Source: Hahella sp. (GTDB taxonomy: Bacteria > Pseudomonadota > Gammaproteobacteria > Pseudomonadales > Oleiphilaceae). Taken from it: a DNA stretch of 64,000 nt. The notes below the pieces were generated by a model. That model worked only from the letters and a program-made list of their open reading frames with translations, had not been told where the DNA came from and did no database searches. This document shows, piece after piece, positions 45,233 to 54,989 of this stretch (positions are counted from its first letter, which is position 1; each line of letters opens with the position of its first letter). A program made the position numbers and the translations under genes. The stretch is from the NCBI GenBank assembly GCA_028280065.1, contig JANQMN010000150.1, forward strand, positions 1 through 64,000, given 5' to 3'.

Positions 45233-45733
45233 ATGTTAGCCAAAGTGATGTTGACTATTCACTATCAAGACATGGATAGCCCGTTGGGAACAATTCGACT
45301 GGCAGCTTCCGAAACTGCACTTCTTGGCTGCTATTTTACCGGTCAGAAGTATTTCCCGGCAGCGGAAGCTAATTGGGAAAAGGCGGAATCTTCTCCGGTT
45401 ATCGAATCGGCAAAAGCATGGCTGACTTGCTATTTTCAGCAACAAAGCCTTCCGCCGCTACCGGAATTCGATCCGCAGGGTACGGATTTCCAGCGGCTCG
45501 TCTGGAATGCACTCGGTAGAATTCCTCTCGGCAACACGACCACCTATGGGGAATTGGCGGCCAATCTCGGCAGACCGGAAGCAGTGCGGGCCGTGGCTGC
45601 CGCCATTGGACGCAATCCGATTTCCGTTATGATTCCCTGCCACCGGGTTTTAGGTAAGAATGGCAGCCTAACCGGCTATGCCGGTGGGCTTGATCGAAAA
45701 GCGGCTTTGTTAAAACTTGAAAACGCACATTAG
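45233..45733 (+). CDS. ogt: Methylated-DNA--protein-cysteine methyltransferase
   Basis: A 166-residue suicide enzyme that removes alkyl groups from O6-guanine. The acceptor Cys is in [13 protein letters not shown], followed by the GYAGG loop; the DNA-binding helix region has [20 protein letters not shown]. An AGGAGATAAAAA site supports the ATG at 45233. It lies 27 bp after the Ada-AlkA fusion gene and is likely in the same adaptive-response operon. Confidence 0.93.
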   Translation: MLAKVMLTIHYQDMDSPLGTIRLAASETALLGCYFTGQKYFPAAEANWEKAESSPVIESAKAWLTCYFQQQSLPPLPEFDPQGTDFQRLVWNALGRIPLGNTTTYGELAANLGRPEAVRAVAAAIGRNPISVMIPCHRVLGKNGSLTGYAGGLDRKAALLKLENAH

Positions 45734-45940
45734 TTTTCATCTTGAAATCCTGTGACGGCCCAGGCCATCCATGCCGTTTCGCGGCGGCCGGCGAACCGGA
45801 GTCGAAATTGAAAACCGGATGACAGCCTAATGCTATTTTCCCGCGCGGTGTACCCTGTTTCTCGCAGATTACGCAGTTCATTAAATGCGTTAGCGATACT
45901 TTGTTAAGGACATCTTGTAAAGGACAATCATAACCAAACC

Positions 45941-46837
45941 ATGACTGTTAAAGACGCTTCGATTCTATTACTGCTGGCCGCAATTTGGGGCTCGTCATTT
46001 CTTTTCATGCGGATTACCGTACCCGATATGGGAGCGGTGGTGATGATTCAATTTCGTATCGCTATTGCCGCTCTCTGTCTGCTCCCCGTGTTTTTGTACC
46101 GGTATCGCACCAGGCTGAGTTGGCAATTGATGGGGCATCTCACTTTGGTAGGCTTAACCAACTCCGCCATTCCGTTTTGCTTACTGGCTTACGCCACCTT
46201 GCATGTCAGCGCCGGGTATACCTCTCTGCTCAACTCCAGCGTTCCTCTGTGGAGTGCGATCATTGCCGCAGTTTGGCTAGGCGACTGGCTTACCCGCTGG
46301 CAGGTTGTCGGCATCGCTCTGGGATTCCTGGGCGTGTTTGTCTTGGTGTTAGGAAAAGGCGAGTTGAGTTTCACCGGTCCTACCCTTGCCATTATTGCCG
46401 CCACCCTGGCAACCATCAGCTACGGCTATTCGGCGAACTATACCAAACGCTACCTGACGGGAGTTCCGGTGATGGTAATCGTTACCATAAGCTTAGTAGT
46501 CTCCAGTCTGTGCATGCTCCCTTTTACCTGGTACTACTGGCCGTCTCACGAAATTCAAGCGTCCTCCTGGTGGAATGTGCTGATTCTCGGCGCTGTCTGC
46601 ACCGCCCTGGCCTACCTGTTCTTTTATGGATTGATGAGCCGCGTCGGTCCGACCAAAACCGTTTCGGTAACATTTTTAGTTCCCGCGTTCGGCGTTTTTT
46701 GGGGATACTGGTTCTTGGATGAATCTATTACCATTCATATGATAATTGGCTGCGCCATTATATTCTCCGGAACCGCACTGGCGATTGGGCTTTATAAGCC
46801 GGGGAATCAAAGAAAAGTCTCTTATGAAGAGGGTTAG
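45941..46837 (+). CDS. EamA-family (DMT) permease
   Basis: A 298-residue inner-membrane protein with ten predicted helices in two EamA repeats (about 8-140 and 150-285). The N-terminal LLLAAIWGSSFLFMRI and the second-repeat GAVCTALAYLFFYGLMSRVG are typical of drug/metabolite exporters. The substrate cannot be inferred. The thioesterase gene follows by 11 bp. Confidence 0.88.
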   Translation: MTVKDASILLLLAAIWGSSFLFMRITVPDMGAVVMIQFRIAIAALCLLPVFLYRYRTRLSWQLMGHLTLVGLTNSAIPFCLLAYATLHVSAGYTSLLNSSVPLWSAIIAAVWLGDWLTRWQVVGIALGFLGVFVLVLGKGELSFTGPTLAIIAATLATISYGYSANYTKRYLTGVPVMVIVTISLVVSSLCMLPFTWYYWPSHEIQASSWWNVLILGAVCTALAYLFFYGLMSRVGPTKTVSVTFLVPAFGVFWGYWFLDESITIHMIIGCAIIFSGTALAIGLYKPGNQRKVSYEEG

Positions 46838-46848
46838 AACCAACGCTT

Positions 46849-47304
46849 ATGTCACGCATGCTTGTCGATTTACCCACCGATATTATCTACAGAACAACTT
46901 ACAAAGTGGTCTATAGCGATATCAACGCTGCGAATCATCTAGGCGCCGATCGAATTCTTCCCATCGCTTTGGAAGCGCAATTCGGATTCGTCAGGTCGCT
47001 CGGATACGAAGATGCAATCGTCTTCGAAAATGCCGGATTGATAATGGCAAACTCACAGATCGACTATATCTCCGAAGTCACTTATGGCGCTTCATTAAAT
47101 GTAGGATTAGAAGTCCAAATCGTGTCAAAGAAAAGCATGGCATTTATTTACAGCATAACCGACGCCAACTCCACAATAGAGGTCGCTCGGGTTAAAACCC
47201 TGTTACTTTGCTTCGACTACGCCACGAAAAAAGTAGTCAGTATTCCAGAGGGGTTCCGCCAAAAACTCCATGCGTTAAGACAGAGGTCAAACACTGATCA
47301 ATAA
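46849..47304 (+). CDS. Hotdog-fold acyl-CoA thioesterase-like protein
   Basis: A 151-residue single-domain hotdog protein. The conserved opening TTYKVVYSDINAANHLGADR contains the Asp/Asn-rich catalytic loop of 4-hydroxybenzoyl-CoA-type thioesterases, and NSQIDYISEVTYGASL forms the central strand. It follows the EamA permease by 11 bp, suggesting co-transcription. The substrate is unknown. Confidence 0.82.
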   Translation: MSRMLVDLPTDIIYRTTYKVVYSDINAANHLGADRILPIALEAQFGFVRSLGYEDAIVFENAGLIMANSQIDYISEVTYGASLNVGLEVQIVSKKSMAFIYSITDANSTIEVARVKTLLLCFDYATKKVVSIPEGFRQKLHALRQRSNTDQ

Positions 47305-47393
47305 CTAGCCATTTCCTGGAAGCAAACATTGCATTGTAAAAGCATTCAGCTACATTAAGGGTCAACTCATCTGTTTTTGAAACCAACTGATTC

Positions 47394-48197
47394 ATGTTAT
47401 TCCACTGTCTCGGGAGCTTCCTTAAAATTCCAATATTCGATTTGGTTAAGCTGGCAATCTTGTTCTTTCTTGTGCTTCTTTCCAGCCCGGCAAACACTTC
47501 AGAACAGGAGTCGGAAAATCTCGAAATCACTTGCTTCAGCACCGCCTATCCACCCTATGTCATTGAAAAGGAGAGCGAGATTAGCGGGATCGATGTTGAC
47601 CTTATTCGAGAGGCGGCGGCACGTACAGGTATTCAAGTAACAGTTAAGACCAGGCCGTGGAAACGCCTGGAACGTGACTTAATGGAAAAGCGGGTCGATT
47701 GCGTTTTCGCCTATTTCAGAACGCCGGAAAGATTGAATTATGCAAACTATTCCTCTGTCCCTTTACACCTCACTGAATACACCATGTTTATTCGCACTAC
47801 AGATGCAGATTCCCTGCAAAGTCTGCAGGAGATGCAGCATCTATCCGTCGGAGTAAATCGCGGCTTCAAAACCACACCTGAATTTGAAGCCATGAAAAAG
47901 GCTGGAAAAATAGATGTTGTGGAGGTTACTGAGGACAAACAGAGTATGGAAATGCTAAAACTTGGCCGCGTCGATGGCGTCCTGACAAATAAGGACGTTG
48001 GCCATTTCGTTGCCAAGACTTTGGGTTTGCAAGGTATCACTACCCTGCCAAAACCTCTCAGTTCCACGCCGGCGTATCTCGTCGTGAGACCCGACCCAAA
48101 GCTCAACCGTTGGCTGGAAGCTTTCGACAGTGCCCTCTACGGAATGTTGATAGACGGCACCTATAACAGAATACGCAATAAGTACCGAATTAACTGA
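47394..48197 (+). CDS. Periplasmic solute-binding protein, family 3
   Basis: A 267-residue exported binding protein. A signal peptide with hydrophobic [19 protein letters not shown] is followed by a family 3 fold: [48 protein letters not shown] and a C-terminal [10 protein letters not shown]. No ABC permease is adjacent, as with the paralogue at 5067-5876. Only 2 bp separate it from rhlE. The true start could be slightly downstream, since no strong ribosome-binding site precedes this ATG. Confidence 0.82.
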   Translation: MLFHCLGSFLKIPIFDLVKLAILFFLVLLSSPANTSEQESENLEITCFSTAYPPYVIEKESEISGIDVDLIREAAARTGIQVTVKTRPWKRLERDLMEKRVDCVFAYFRTPERLNYANYSSVPLHLTEYTMFIRTTDADSLQSLQEMQHLSVGVNRGFKTTPEFEAMKKAGKIDVVEVTEDKQSMEMLKLGRVDGVLTNKDVGHFVAKTLGLQGITTLPKPLSSTPAYLVVRPDPKLNRWLEAFDSALYGMLIDGTYNRIRNKYRIN

Positions 48198-48199
48198 AT

Positions 48200-49567
48200 A
48201 TGAGCTTTGCATCCCTAGGTCTATCGCCCGCCATCCTGAAAGCCCTTGTCGAGCAAGGCTACAAAGAAGCCTCACCGATTCAATTACAAGCAATACCGGC
48301 GGTCCTCGCGGGTAAGGATGTGATGGCGGCCGCCCAAACCGGCACCGGTAAGACTGCAGGGTTCGCGCTTCCCATCCTGGCGCTGCTATCGAAAGGCGAG
48401 AAGGCGCACTCTAACCAGGTACGCGCACTGATATTAACTCCGACCAGAGAACTTGCAGCCCAAGTGGCCGAAAGTGTCGCCACCTATGGTCGGTTTTTGC
48501 CATTACGCAGCCAGGTAGTTTACGGGGGAGTGAAGATTAACCCTCAGATGATGAAGCTCCGAAGGGGGGCGGATATATTGGTCGCGACTCCAGGGCGGTT
48601 ACTGGATCTTTACAACCAAAATGCGATCAAATTCAAGCAACTGGAAGTGTTGGTACTGGATGAAGCAGACCGCATGCTGGACATGGGCTTTATCCATGAC
48701 ATCCGCAAAATACTCGCCCTACTTCCTAACCAACGACAGAACTTGATGTTTTCAGCCACTTTTTCTCCGGAGATCAGGAAGCTGGCACAAGGGCTGGTAA
48801 AAAACCCCGTGGAAATTTCCGTTACACCGCGCAATACCACCGCCAAGACGGTAAAGCAATGGATTTGCCCGGTCGACAAAAAGCAGAAATCCGCATTACT
48901 GACAAAACTCATTCAAGACCACCAATGGCAACAGGTTCTGGTGTTTTCCAGAACCAAGCATGGTGCCAATCGTTTAACGAAATATTTGGAAAACAAGGGC
49001 ATTTCAGCCTCGGCAATTCATGGCAACAAAGGACAAGGTGCACGAACCAAGGCCTTGGCCGATTTCAAAGACGGAGAAATCCAAGTACTAGTGGCCACGG
49101 ATATTGCCGCACGAGGACTGGATATCGACCAGTTGCCGCAGGTCGTCAACTTTGACCTGCCCAATGTACCGGAAGACTATGTGCATCGCATCGGCCGCAC
49201 CGGGAGAGCCGGCGCAAGGGGCCAGGCGATTTCATTGGTAAGCGCCGACGAACATAAACAGCTCACCGATATCGAAAGACTCACAAGAAAATTGCTCGAA
49301 CGCAGATTGGTAGACGGCTTTGAACCCGTTCACGAGGTCCCCGAGTCACGCTTGGATTTGCGCCCGGTTCGACCTAAAAAACCTAAGAAGCCGAAATCCG
49401 AACATGTTGACGGCCAACGTTCAGGCGATAATACCCAGGGGCATAATCCCGGCAGCCACAGGCCACCTTCGCAGCCAACCAGACCACCAAAAGCAAAGAA
49501 AGAAAATAGAAACTCCAGCCGTCAACGCCGGTCTGCTTCAGGGCGCAACAGAGGTACTCAAAAGTAA
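48200..49567 (+). CDS. rhlE: DEAD-box RNA helicase RhlE
   Basis: ATP-dependent RNA helicase of 455 residues, involved in ribosome assembly and RNA turnover. The motifs are in order: Q motif ([12 protein letters not shown]), Walker [27 protein letters not shown] in [16 protein letters not shown] in MFSATFSPE, and [12 protein letters not shown] and [10 protein letters not shown] in the second RecA domain. The last 80 residues are a basic Pro/Lys/Arg/Ser-rich tail typical of RhlE proteins. A NYN-domain gene starts three bases after its stop. Confidence 0.93.
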   Translation: MSFASLGLSPAILKALVEQGYKEASPIQLQAIPAVLAGKDVMAAAQTGTGKTAGFALPILALLSKGEKAHSNQVRALILTPTRELAAQVAESVATYGRFLPLRSQVVYGGVKINPQMMKLRRGADILVATPGRLLDLYNQNAIKFKQLEVLVLDEADRMLDMGFIHDIRKILALLPNQRQNLMFSATFSPEIRKLAQGLVKNPVEISVTPRNTTAKTVKQWICPVDKKQKSALLTKLIQDHQWQQVLVFSRTKHGANRLTKYLENKGISASAIHGNKGQGARTKALADFKDGEIQVLVATDIAARGLDIDQLPQVVNFDLPNVPEDYVHRIGRTGRAGARGQAISLVSADEHKQLTDIERLTRKLLERRLVDGFEPVHEVPESRLDLRPVRPKKPKKPKSEHVDGQRSGDNTQGHNPGSHRPPSQPTRPPKAKKENRNSSRQRRSASGRNRGTQK

Positions 49568-49570
49568 AGG

Positions 49571-50044
49571 ATGGAAAAAGTCGTCATTCTGGTCGACGTG
49601 CAAAATGTCTACTATACAAGTCGCCAGGCGTTCAAACGCAACTTCAATTACAACAAATTCTGGCAGCTCGCCAGCCGAAACAGACAGGTCGTAAAAGCGT
49701 TTGCCTACGCAATCGACCGGGGCGATCAGAAGCAACGGGAATTCCAGAATATCCTCAGGGCAATCGGTTTCGAGGTGAAACTAAAGCCATTTATCCAACG
49801 CTCCGATGGGTCTGCAAAAGGCGATTGGGACGTGGGCATTACCATTGATGCACTGGAGCATTCCGCTGCAGCCGACGTAATCGTTCTCGTCACCGGTGAT
49901 GGCGATTTCGATTTGCTTGTGCAGAAGCTTCGCACTGGTAGCGGAAAGGTCGTCGAGGTTTATGGGGTGGCCGCCTTGACGGCACAATCGCTCATCAATG
50001 CTGCGAGTGTGTTTGTTCCTATTGAGGGTGAACTTCTGTTGTGA
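49571..50044 (+). CDS. NYN-domain (LabA/DUF88-type) putative nuclease
   Basis: A 157-residue single-domain protein of the PIN-like NYN superfamily. The acidic residues of the metal site are visible in VVILVDVQNVYYT (Asp8), GDWDVGITIDALE and VTGDGDFDLLVQKLR. Such proteins are predicted or shown to process RNA. Tight linkage to the helicase gene (3 bp) suggests a joint RNA-metabolism role. Confidence 0.88.
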   Translation: MEKVVILVDVQNVYYTSRQAFKRNFNYNKFWQLASRNRQVVKAFAYAIDRGDQKQREFQNILRAIGFEVKLKPFIQRSDGSAKGDWDVGITIDALEHSAAADVIVLVTGDGDFDLLVQKLRTGSGKVVEVYGVAALTAQSLINAASVFVPIEGELLL

Positions 50045-50131
50045 ATAAATCCTCATATTATGCAGCTTTGATCTAACCGCAAAGCGGCAGCAATTTGTCC
50101 TTTGTTTGTCCTTGTATGCCCGAGCTTCAAT

Positions 50132-50578
50132 TTACCATTGCCATACATCTTCCACTGCAATCGAAGGATCATCGTACCGTCCTACCGCTGCTACCCATTC
50201 AGGCAGTTCCTCTTTGACCCTTTTCTTCATATCCTTCACTGCCTCCGCTTCCACTTTGCCTCGCTCCATCATAAAATCGTAAAACTTCTTTATACTCCTG
50301 GCATTGGATCTAACACTTGATTCACTTGCCCACATTGCTTTTCGAATAAACCAATAACCAAGAAACTCGCCTACTTTATCAATCCCTTCTGTAGCAGGTA
50401 TTGGGTCTTCATAAAGCATGAAGTCGTTAATGTAAAAATCGATATTCTCCTTGTGCTTCTTAACCGTTGACTTGGACAGGCCGTTCTCAGACATCCAAGA
50501 CTCGAATCCGCTCAAGAGGACTTGATTTTCTTCACGGATTTCATTGCACAATTCATCATAATCTTCGTATTCAGTCAT
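50132..50578 (-). CDS. Stand-alone integrase N-terminal SAM-like domain protein
   Basis: A 148-residue, highly charged helical protein. Residues 25-110 resemble the core-binding (SAM-like) N-terminal domain of tyrosine recombinases, with SWMSENGLSKSTVKKHKENI and SNARSIKKFYDFMMERG. The catalytic domain with its R-H-R-Y residues is absent and not recoverable nearby, so it should lack recombinase activity. It starts within the end of the peptidase E-like gene (8-bp overlap), so the two are probably co-expressed. Function is unknown; DNA binding is an inference from the fold. Confidence 0.65.
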   Translation of the reverse strand: MTEYEDYDELCNEIREENQVLLSGFESWMSENGLSKSTVKKHKENIDFYINDFMLYEDPIPATEGIDKVGEFLGYWFIRKAMWASESSVRSNARSIKKFYDFMMERGKVEAEAVKDMKKRVKEELPEWVAAVGRYDDPSIAVEDVWQW

Positions 50579-51221
50579 AATCCACTATTCTCGGTGTAAT
50601 GCCCCATAATATTAGCACCTCACCATCTCGGAAAGCCCGGTATGAAATACCGTTGGCCTCACAGTAGGCGATCTCCCGGTCGATAAGCGCTGATTCAGAA
50701 TGATCTGACTGAAAGTGGGGCATGAAAGCGAAATCCAATATCCCGAGACCATCCCAAATGGTCTCGTTTTCTCGGGAGTAATGATAAACATCAGGGTCAT
50801 CAACCAGAGCATAAGGCTTTAGAGTCGGTGACAACACACAACATCCGGCGCTGTATCCCCCATAGGTAAACTCTTCAGAAAGATCTTTGCCTATCATGAG
50901 TTCATCGAATCCGCTCAAACGCATCGCTTGGCGCAGCACGAACACGTTGCCGCCACTGCACCAGACTCCACTATAGTTTGCTACAGCTTTCCTGATTGAA
51001 CACTCGTCATTGAAGAATTCTCGAAGATCCAATCGTTCAACTCTTAGCCCAGCGGAAGATAGTTCGCCGATGTCCTTCGAGACCCATTGTTCAAACCAGG
51101 CTTTGTCTTTTACGTGGTCTAGAGCATTTGCAATATAGGCAACAGGTTTAGCGTTGCCGTACAACTCAGCCAGTAAATGCGACTGCTCGCCAAGCTTGAA
51201 AGAGGAAAGATAAAACCGCAC
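50571..51221 (-). CDS. Peptidase E-like (S51, class I GATase fold) protein
   Basis: A 216-residue protein of the type 1 glutamine amidotransferase-like superfamily. The putative nucleophile Ser is in TYGGYSAGCCVLSP and SGGNVFVLRQAMRLSG forms the preceding loop, as in peptidase E and related dipeptidases. Canonical peptidase E cleaves N-terminal Asp dipeptides; substrate here is not established. The start is GTG with a GGGGG run before it. It overlaps the downstream integrase-fold gene by 8 bp. It is distinct from cphB (40583-41404), which shares the fold. Confidence 0.83.
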   Translation of the reverse strand: MRFYLSSFKLGEQSHLLAELYGNAKPVAYIANALDHVKDKAWFEQWVSKDIGELSSAGLRVERLDLREFFNDECSIRKAVANYSGVWCSGGNVFVLRQAMRLSGFDELMIGKDLSEEFTYGGYSAGCCVLSPTLKPYALVDDPDVYHYSRENETIWDGLGILDFAFMPHFQSDHSESALIDREIAYCEANGISYRAFRDGEVLILWGITPRIVDYD

Positions 51222-51289
51222 TTAGGCCCCCGATTGTAATGCTTCGACCACGTATCTCATGCCGACCAACACCGGATTCTATTGCCGAT

Positions 51290-51958
51290 TTATGTGTAAG
51301 ACGTTTTTGTATCGACTTGCAGGTGATTGTTAGGCTTTAAACACCAAACTTTAATCAAATGCTCTGCAATCTCTGAAATATTTGCGTTCGGCAAACACAG
51401 CCAATCATGCTGATTCGGCTGATTGTCTTCGCCTACAAATATAGGTATGCCAGCTAATTGAAGCATATCATAGTCTCCGGAGGAGTCGCCGACAGCTGCA
51501 ACACGCTCTAAGGGGATGCCTAGTCGAGAAGCAAGCCGATGAATGAAATGGGCTTTATGCTCCGCCCATACATGCTCGATTTCGCCTGTAGGTAGAATAT
51601 CGGTTGCTATGAAATGCTCTATATTCCACCTCCGGGCAAAGTGCTCTATTGCAAAGCGCCAAGTGATCGAAGCAATCGCAATAGTAACGCCATAGTCCCT
51701 TAACTTAGAAAAACCGCTTTCTAGTCCTGGCGCCAGGTTAACACCTTGTAAGGACTTTTCAATATCGGAATCCGACATATCGTCATACCAGGTAACCATT
51801 TCCTCACGTGCTACAGCAATGTCTTCCTTGCTTTCCAATCTTTCAATTTCTTTCATGCGAGGCAGCCGGGACAATGTTTTTGCCAAGACATCGCAAATCG
51901 TTTCTCCGCGAGAAAGTGTTCCATCAAAATCGAAAACCACAAGAGACTTTTCTTTCAC
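51290..51958 (-). CDS. HAD-IB family phosphatase
   Basis: A 222-residue HAD hydrolase in the SerB/HAD-IB group. Motif I is VVFDFDGTLSRGE with the nucleophile Asp, motif II is IASITWR and motif IV is AAVGDSSGDYDML. The substrate is likely a small phosphate ester but cannot be specified. The GTG at 51958 sits at good distance from GAGG; the frame also allows a GTG three codons earlier. Confidence 0.82.
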   Translation of the reverse strand: MKEKSLVVFDFDGTLSRGETICDVLAKTLSRLPRMKEIERLESKEDIAVAREEMVTWYDDMSDSDIEKSLQGVNLAPGLESGFSKLRDYGVTIAIASITWRFAIEHFARRWNIEHFIATDILPTGEIEHVWAEHKAHFIHRLASRLGIPLERVAAVGDSSGDYDMLQLAGIPIFVGEDNQPNQHDWLCLPNANISEIAEHLIKVWCLKPNNHLQVDTKTSYT

Positions 51959-52387
51959 GCTCAACACCTCGGGTAAGCTAATGAAACATTGCAGAAAACC
52001 AGATCAGGACAGGATCAGGGTAACTTCAATTGCAACCGAACGGGACAGACCACGGCCTATGGCTGACCTCCTGAATCGAATCGCCCAGGCCATAGATCCG
52101 AACGCAGCATGAGCCGTATCTTACATCGCCCCTGCCGATGTGATAGCGGAATCCGGTCCATTTCCTGAGCAGACCAGGCGGAACACCATTGTAGACACCT
52201 GTGCTGGAGTATATTAGTTCTATTTATCGACCGATAAGCAATGCTAAGCTTAAGCAGACCAGCTAAAAGATGCTGCGAAAGGGATATCCCTGACTATCCT
52301 GCAGCCATCTGCGCAGTTGATCGAGATAACGACTGAAGTCGAGCTGTTTGTTGCCAATTTACGTTTTAAAACCTTGAGGGGAAAACC
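51959..52387. other. 429-bp gap with no supported gene
   Basis: A 43-codon frame at 51981-52112 (MKHCRKPDQD... ending AIDPNAA) has no ribosome-binding site and no recognisable domain. The rest shows no gene. The right end, AT-rich, should hold the promoter of the CBS-domain gene. Confidence 0.4.
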
Positions 52388-52795
52388 ATGGAACACTTAA
52401 AAGTCAGCGATTGTATGAGTCGTCAGTTCGCTACCTTCACCCCGGAAATGCCTGTGGTGGAAGCGGCGATGGCTCTGGTGAAAAACGAACTGATTGGCGG
52501 ACCGGTAGTCGATAATCAGGGTGCCCTGGTCGGCTGGATATCCGAACAGGATTGCCTGGGGACAGTCAACCAGTCGATGTATTACTCTGAACGAACAGCG
52601 ACAGTCGCGGATATCATGCGCAAGGATGTCCTGACAGCCAACGAGAGCGACAACGTGGTGGATCTGGCGACTTTCATGCAGCAGCAAAAACCCAAGATAT
52701 ACCCCGTCGTGGATGAAAAGCGCAAAGTGATCGGTGTGGTTTCCAGACGTATCATATTGAAGGAGATGTGCCGGCAAATCGCGCAGTCGAAATAG
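52388..52795 (+). CDS. Two-CBS-domain protein
   Basis: A 135-residue protein made of a single CBS pair: first CBS about 8-60 (MSRQFATFTPEMPVVEAAMA, GGPVVDNQGALVGWISEQD), second about 75-130 (MRKDVLTANESDNVVDLATF, YPVVDEKRKVIGVVSRR). Such pairs bind adenosyl nucleotides and regulate partners. A strong GAGGGG site precedes the ATG. No obvious partner gene is adjacent. Confidence 0.9.
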   Translation: MEHLKVSDCMSRQFATFTPEMPVVEAAMALVKNELIGGPVVDNQGALVGWISEQDCLGTVNQSMYYSERTATVADIMRKDVLTANESDNVVDLATFMQQQKPKIYPVVDEKRKVIGVVSRRIILKEMCRQIAQSK

Positions 52796-53025
52796 CCATG
52801 GAATCGCTTTCTCTCTCAGAAAAGCGACATTACAGGGATTGTGTATCCCTTAATGTGAGGAACTAAACCCATAGCCTAGAATCGATATTCAAGATTCGCA
52901 TAGCTCTAGTTCATGGAAAGATAATTATAACTGGTGAATCCAAATGTAATGCACAATGGGTGAGATGGTTATCACCCTCAACGAAACAAAACGTTGAATT
53001 AGGAAATCCAGCCACCTTGTTGTGC

Positions 53026-54231
53026 CTACCCGGCCAGATGCTGCCGAATCAGACCATAGACATCTGGATGCCTCATGAGATCCATATGATGGATACCGCT
53101 AACAACATGACGGCGGGCTTCCGGAATTTGGATGTCAAGCGCCGGGTCCGAATGTCGGCCAAGTGCGCTCTGCACGGTTACCAAACCATCTCCCAAACTA
53201 CCGGCAAGTTTACTCTTCCCATGCCAAACCGCCGCGATGGCCATGCAGTCTACTCCGGCCGGTAACGGCACCGGGTAACGCCGGTCTCTCCTGTATTCGA
53301 ATCGATCTTTTCCGGCCCAGTCGTCTTCGACGATATAGCCATGTCGTAGATCAGTAATTCCGCTGCTGCGAATTTTTCCCAGGCGGGCAAACGGGCTGCT
53401 GTAGGCGTTTGTTTCTAAAGCCAGGTCAATCAAATTGCCGACTTTTTCCATGGGCGCACCGTGATGCGGCGTGCCCAGAAATACGGCCTTTTTTAACTTA
53501 CCAGGCCAGGAGTAATTCTGTTCTTTTGCGTAGTGACATGCGCTTCGGATGACTAAACCGCCCATGCTATGGGCGATAATATTAAGTTCGCGGATTGCTG
53601 GAACTTCTTCCATCAGTTCATTAATCAGTGTGGCTAACTCGCGTCCATTATCCGAAATATGTCGGCCGGTGTTGTAGTGTAAAAACACCGGCGAAACCTT
53701 TAGGCCTTGTTCCAGAGAAGCCGGAAATGAGAAGGTATCGGACTGCCAATGGTTGTCATTCATGCAAAGTCCGTGGATAAAAATAAATAACCTGCCTCCG
53801 GAATCCTCAACACGTTTTTGTAAACCGGGTACATCGATCGGTTCGACTCCATGCCGCATTTGCATCCTGATGGCCAGCGGGTTTTCCCGCGCTGCCAAGT
53901 GGTCCCCCAGAACGCCGTTTAATGCAGATCGTAGTGCTTCGCCTCTTGCTCCAACTGAATAAAATGTCTCGTCGTCCGCCAGCAATCTCAAGGGTAAATC
54001 GATGCCTTTTCCGACGAGTTTAGTTATGCCGCGGACATTCCGGTAAACCAAGCCTGTCACTCCCCTTGTGGGCTTGCCAGGCTTGCCAAGTAAGCCACCC
54101 ATTCGCAAAATTGAACTATGAAGGGACTCGGCAATATTGGTAACGCCTACAACCGCATCGACACTAAGTTGGCTTATACCGCGTAATTCACTAGATTTAG
54201 TTTTAAGGAAAGTCGCCATATCGGGGTTCAC
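53026..54231 (-). CDS. Alpha/beta-hydrolase (lipase/PGAP1-like)
   Basis: A 401-residue hydrolase. Residues 1-145 are a family-specific N-terminal region. The hydrolase fold starts with FIFIHGLCMNDNHW (oxyanion HG, about 150) and has the nucleophile Ser222 in IIAHSMGGLVIR, VFLGTPHHGAP after it and a candidate catalytic His in SGIHHMDLM near the C-terminus. It is likely an esterase or lipase acting on lipid esters. The start is GTG at 54231, with an ATG four codons in as the alternative; neither has a clear ribosome-binding site. No signal peptide is apparent. Confidence 0.83.
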   Translation of the reverse strand: MNPDMATFLKTKSSELRGISQLSVDAVVGVTNIAESLHSSILRMGGLLGKPGKPTRGVTGLVYRNVRGITKLVGKGIDLPLRLLADDETFYSVGARGEALRSALNGVLGDHLAARENPLAIRMQMRHGVEPIDVPGLQKRVEDSGGRLFIFIHGLCMNDNHWQSDTFSFPASLEQGLKVSPVFLHYNTGRHISDNGRELATLINELMEEVPAIRELNIIAHSMGGLVIRSACHYAKEQNYSWPGKLKKAVFLGTPHHGAPMEKVGNLIDLALETNAYSSPFARLGKIRSSGITDLRHGYIVEDDWAGKDRFEYRRDRRYPVPLPAGVDCMAIAAVWHGKSKLAGSLGDGLVTVQSALGRHSDPALDIQIPEARRHVVSGIHHMDLMRHPDVYGLIRQHLAG

Positions 54232-54331
54232 TGATAGATAGGGATGTTGTCAGCACTTGTGACACTATACATTAAGTTGCCGACCTCCATATATTGGTTT
54301 GTGGCTTCCTTCATACTCCGAGAGAGTTAGC

Positions 54332-54964
54332 ATGCAACGAGAGCAAACGATAAGTGAAGAGATTGTCAATTCCATAACCCATGGGATTGGGACAGTGGTG
54401 GCGATTTCTGCCGCTACGGTGCTCATTATTCTAGCAAGCTTGCAGGGCGATCCCTGGAAAATTGTCGGTGTTTCTATTTATGGCGCATGTCTCTGTTTGC
54501 TGTACCTCGCCTCTACCCTTTATCACGGAGTACAACATGCAAAAACGAAACTATTTCTGAATATCTTTGACCACTGCTCAATTTATCTGCTCATTGCCGG
54601 AACCTATACGCCATTCCTATTAGTCAATTTACGGGGGGCCATGGGTTGGACGCTGTTTGGCATCATCTGGGGTTTAGGCTTATTGGGTATCAGTTTAAAA
54701 ATCGTGATGCACCAACGGTTTGAGTCCGCGCATCTGGCCAACTATTTGATCATGGGTTGGTTAATTGTGGTAGCTTACGAGCAACTGACAACAAGCTTCT
54801 CAAACTTCGGCCTTACGATGATCGTGGCCGGTGGCCTCTCCTATTCCATTGGCGTGATATTTTTCGTGTTTGATCGATATGCTTTTCTACATGCAATTTG
54901 GCACTTATTCGTTCTCGGAGGTAGTACGTGCCATTACATTGCTGTTTTTACAGATGTTCTGTAA
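54332..54964 (+). CDS. Hemolysin III / PAQR family membrane protein (TrhA-like)
   Basis: A 210-residue integral membrane protein with seven predicted helices. The PAQR-family metal-site residues are visible: SITHGIG early, LYLASTLYHGVQH, FDHCSIYLLIAGTYTPF, and the C-terminal HAIWHLFVLGGSTCHYIAV with paired His. The ATG at 54332 has a GAGAGAG site, better than the in-frame TTG 11 codons earlier. Related proteins influence membrane-energetics or lipid homeostasis; hemolysis is not implied. Confidence 0.9.
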   Translation: MQREQTISEEIVNSITHGIGTVVAISAATVLIILASLQGDPWKIVGVSIYGACLCLLYLASTLYHGVQHAKTKLFLNIFDHCSIYLLIAGTYTPFLLVNLRGAMGWTLFGIIWGLGLLGISLKIVMHQRFESAHLANYLIMGWLIVVAYEQLTTSFSNFGLTMIVAGGLSYSIGVIFFVFDRYAFLHAIWHLFVLGGSTCHYIAVFTDVL

Positions 54965-54989
54965 AGGTCAATACACCAACTTACCCCAA

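Noticed and set aside
45985-46722. Frame-shifted 245-codon frame within the EamA gene
   Set aside because: Same strand, different frame, Arg/Ser/His-rich translation typical of an out-of-frame membrane gene.
51981-52112. 43-codon open frame in the gap before the CBS gene
   Set aside because: No ribosome-binding site, no domain and no hydrophobic or repeat pattern to support translation.
52802-52850. Two tandem small hairpins after the CBS gene considered as a terminator
   Set aside because: The stems are short or bulged and there is no T-tract; support is insufficient.
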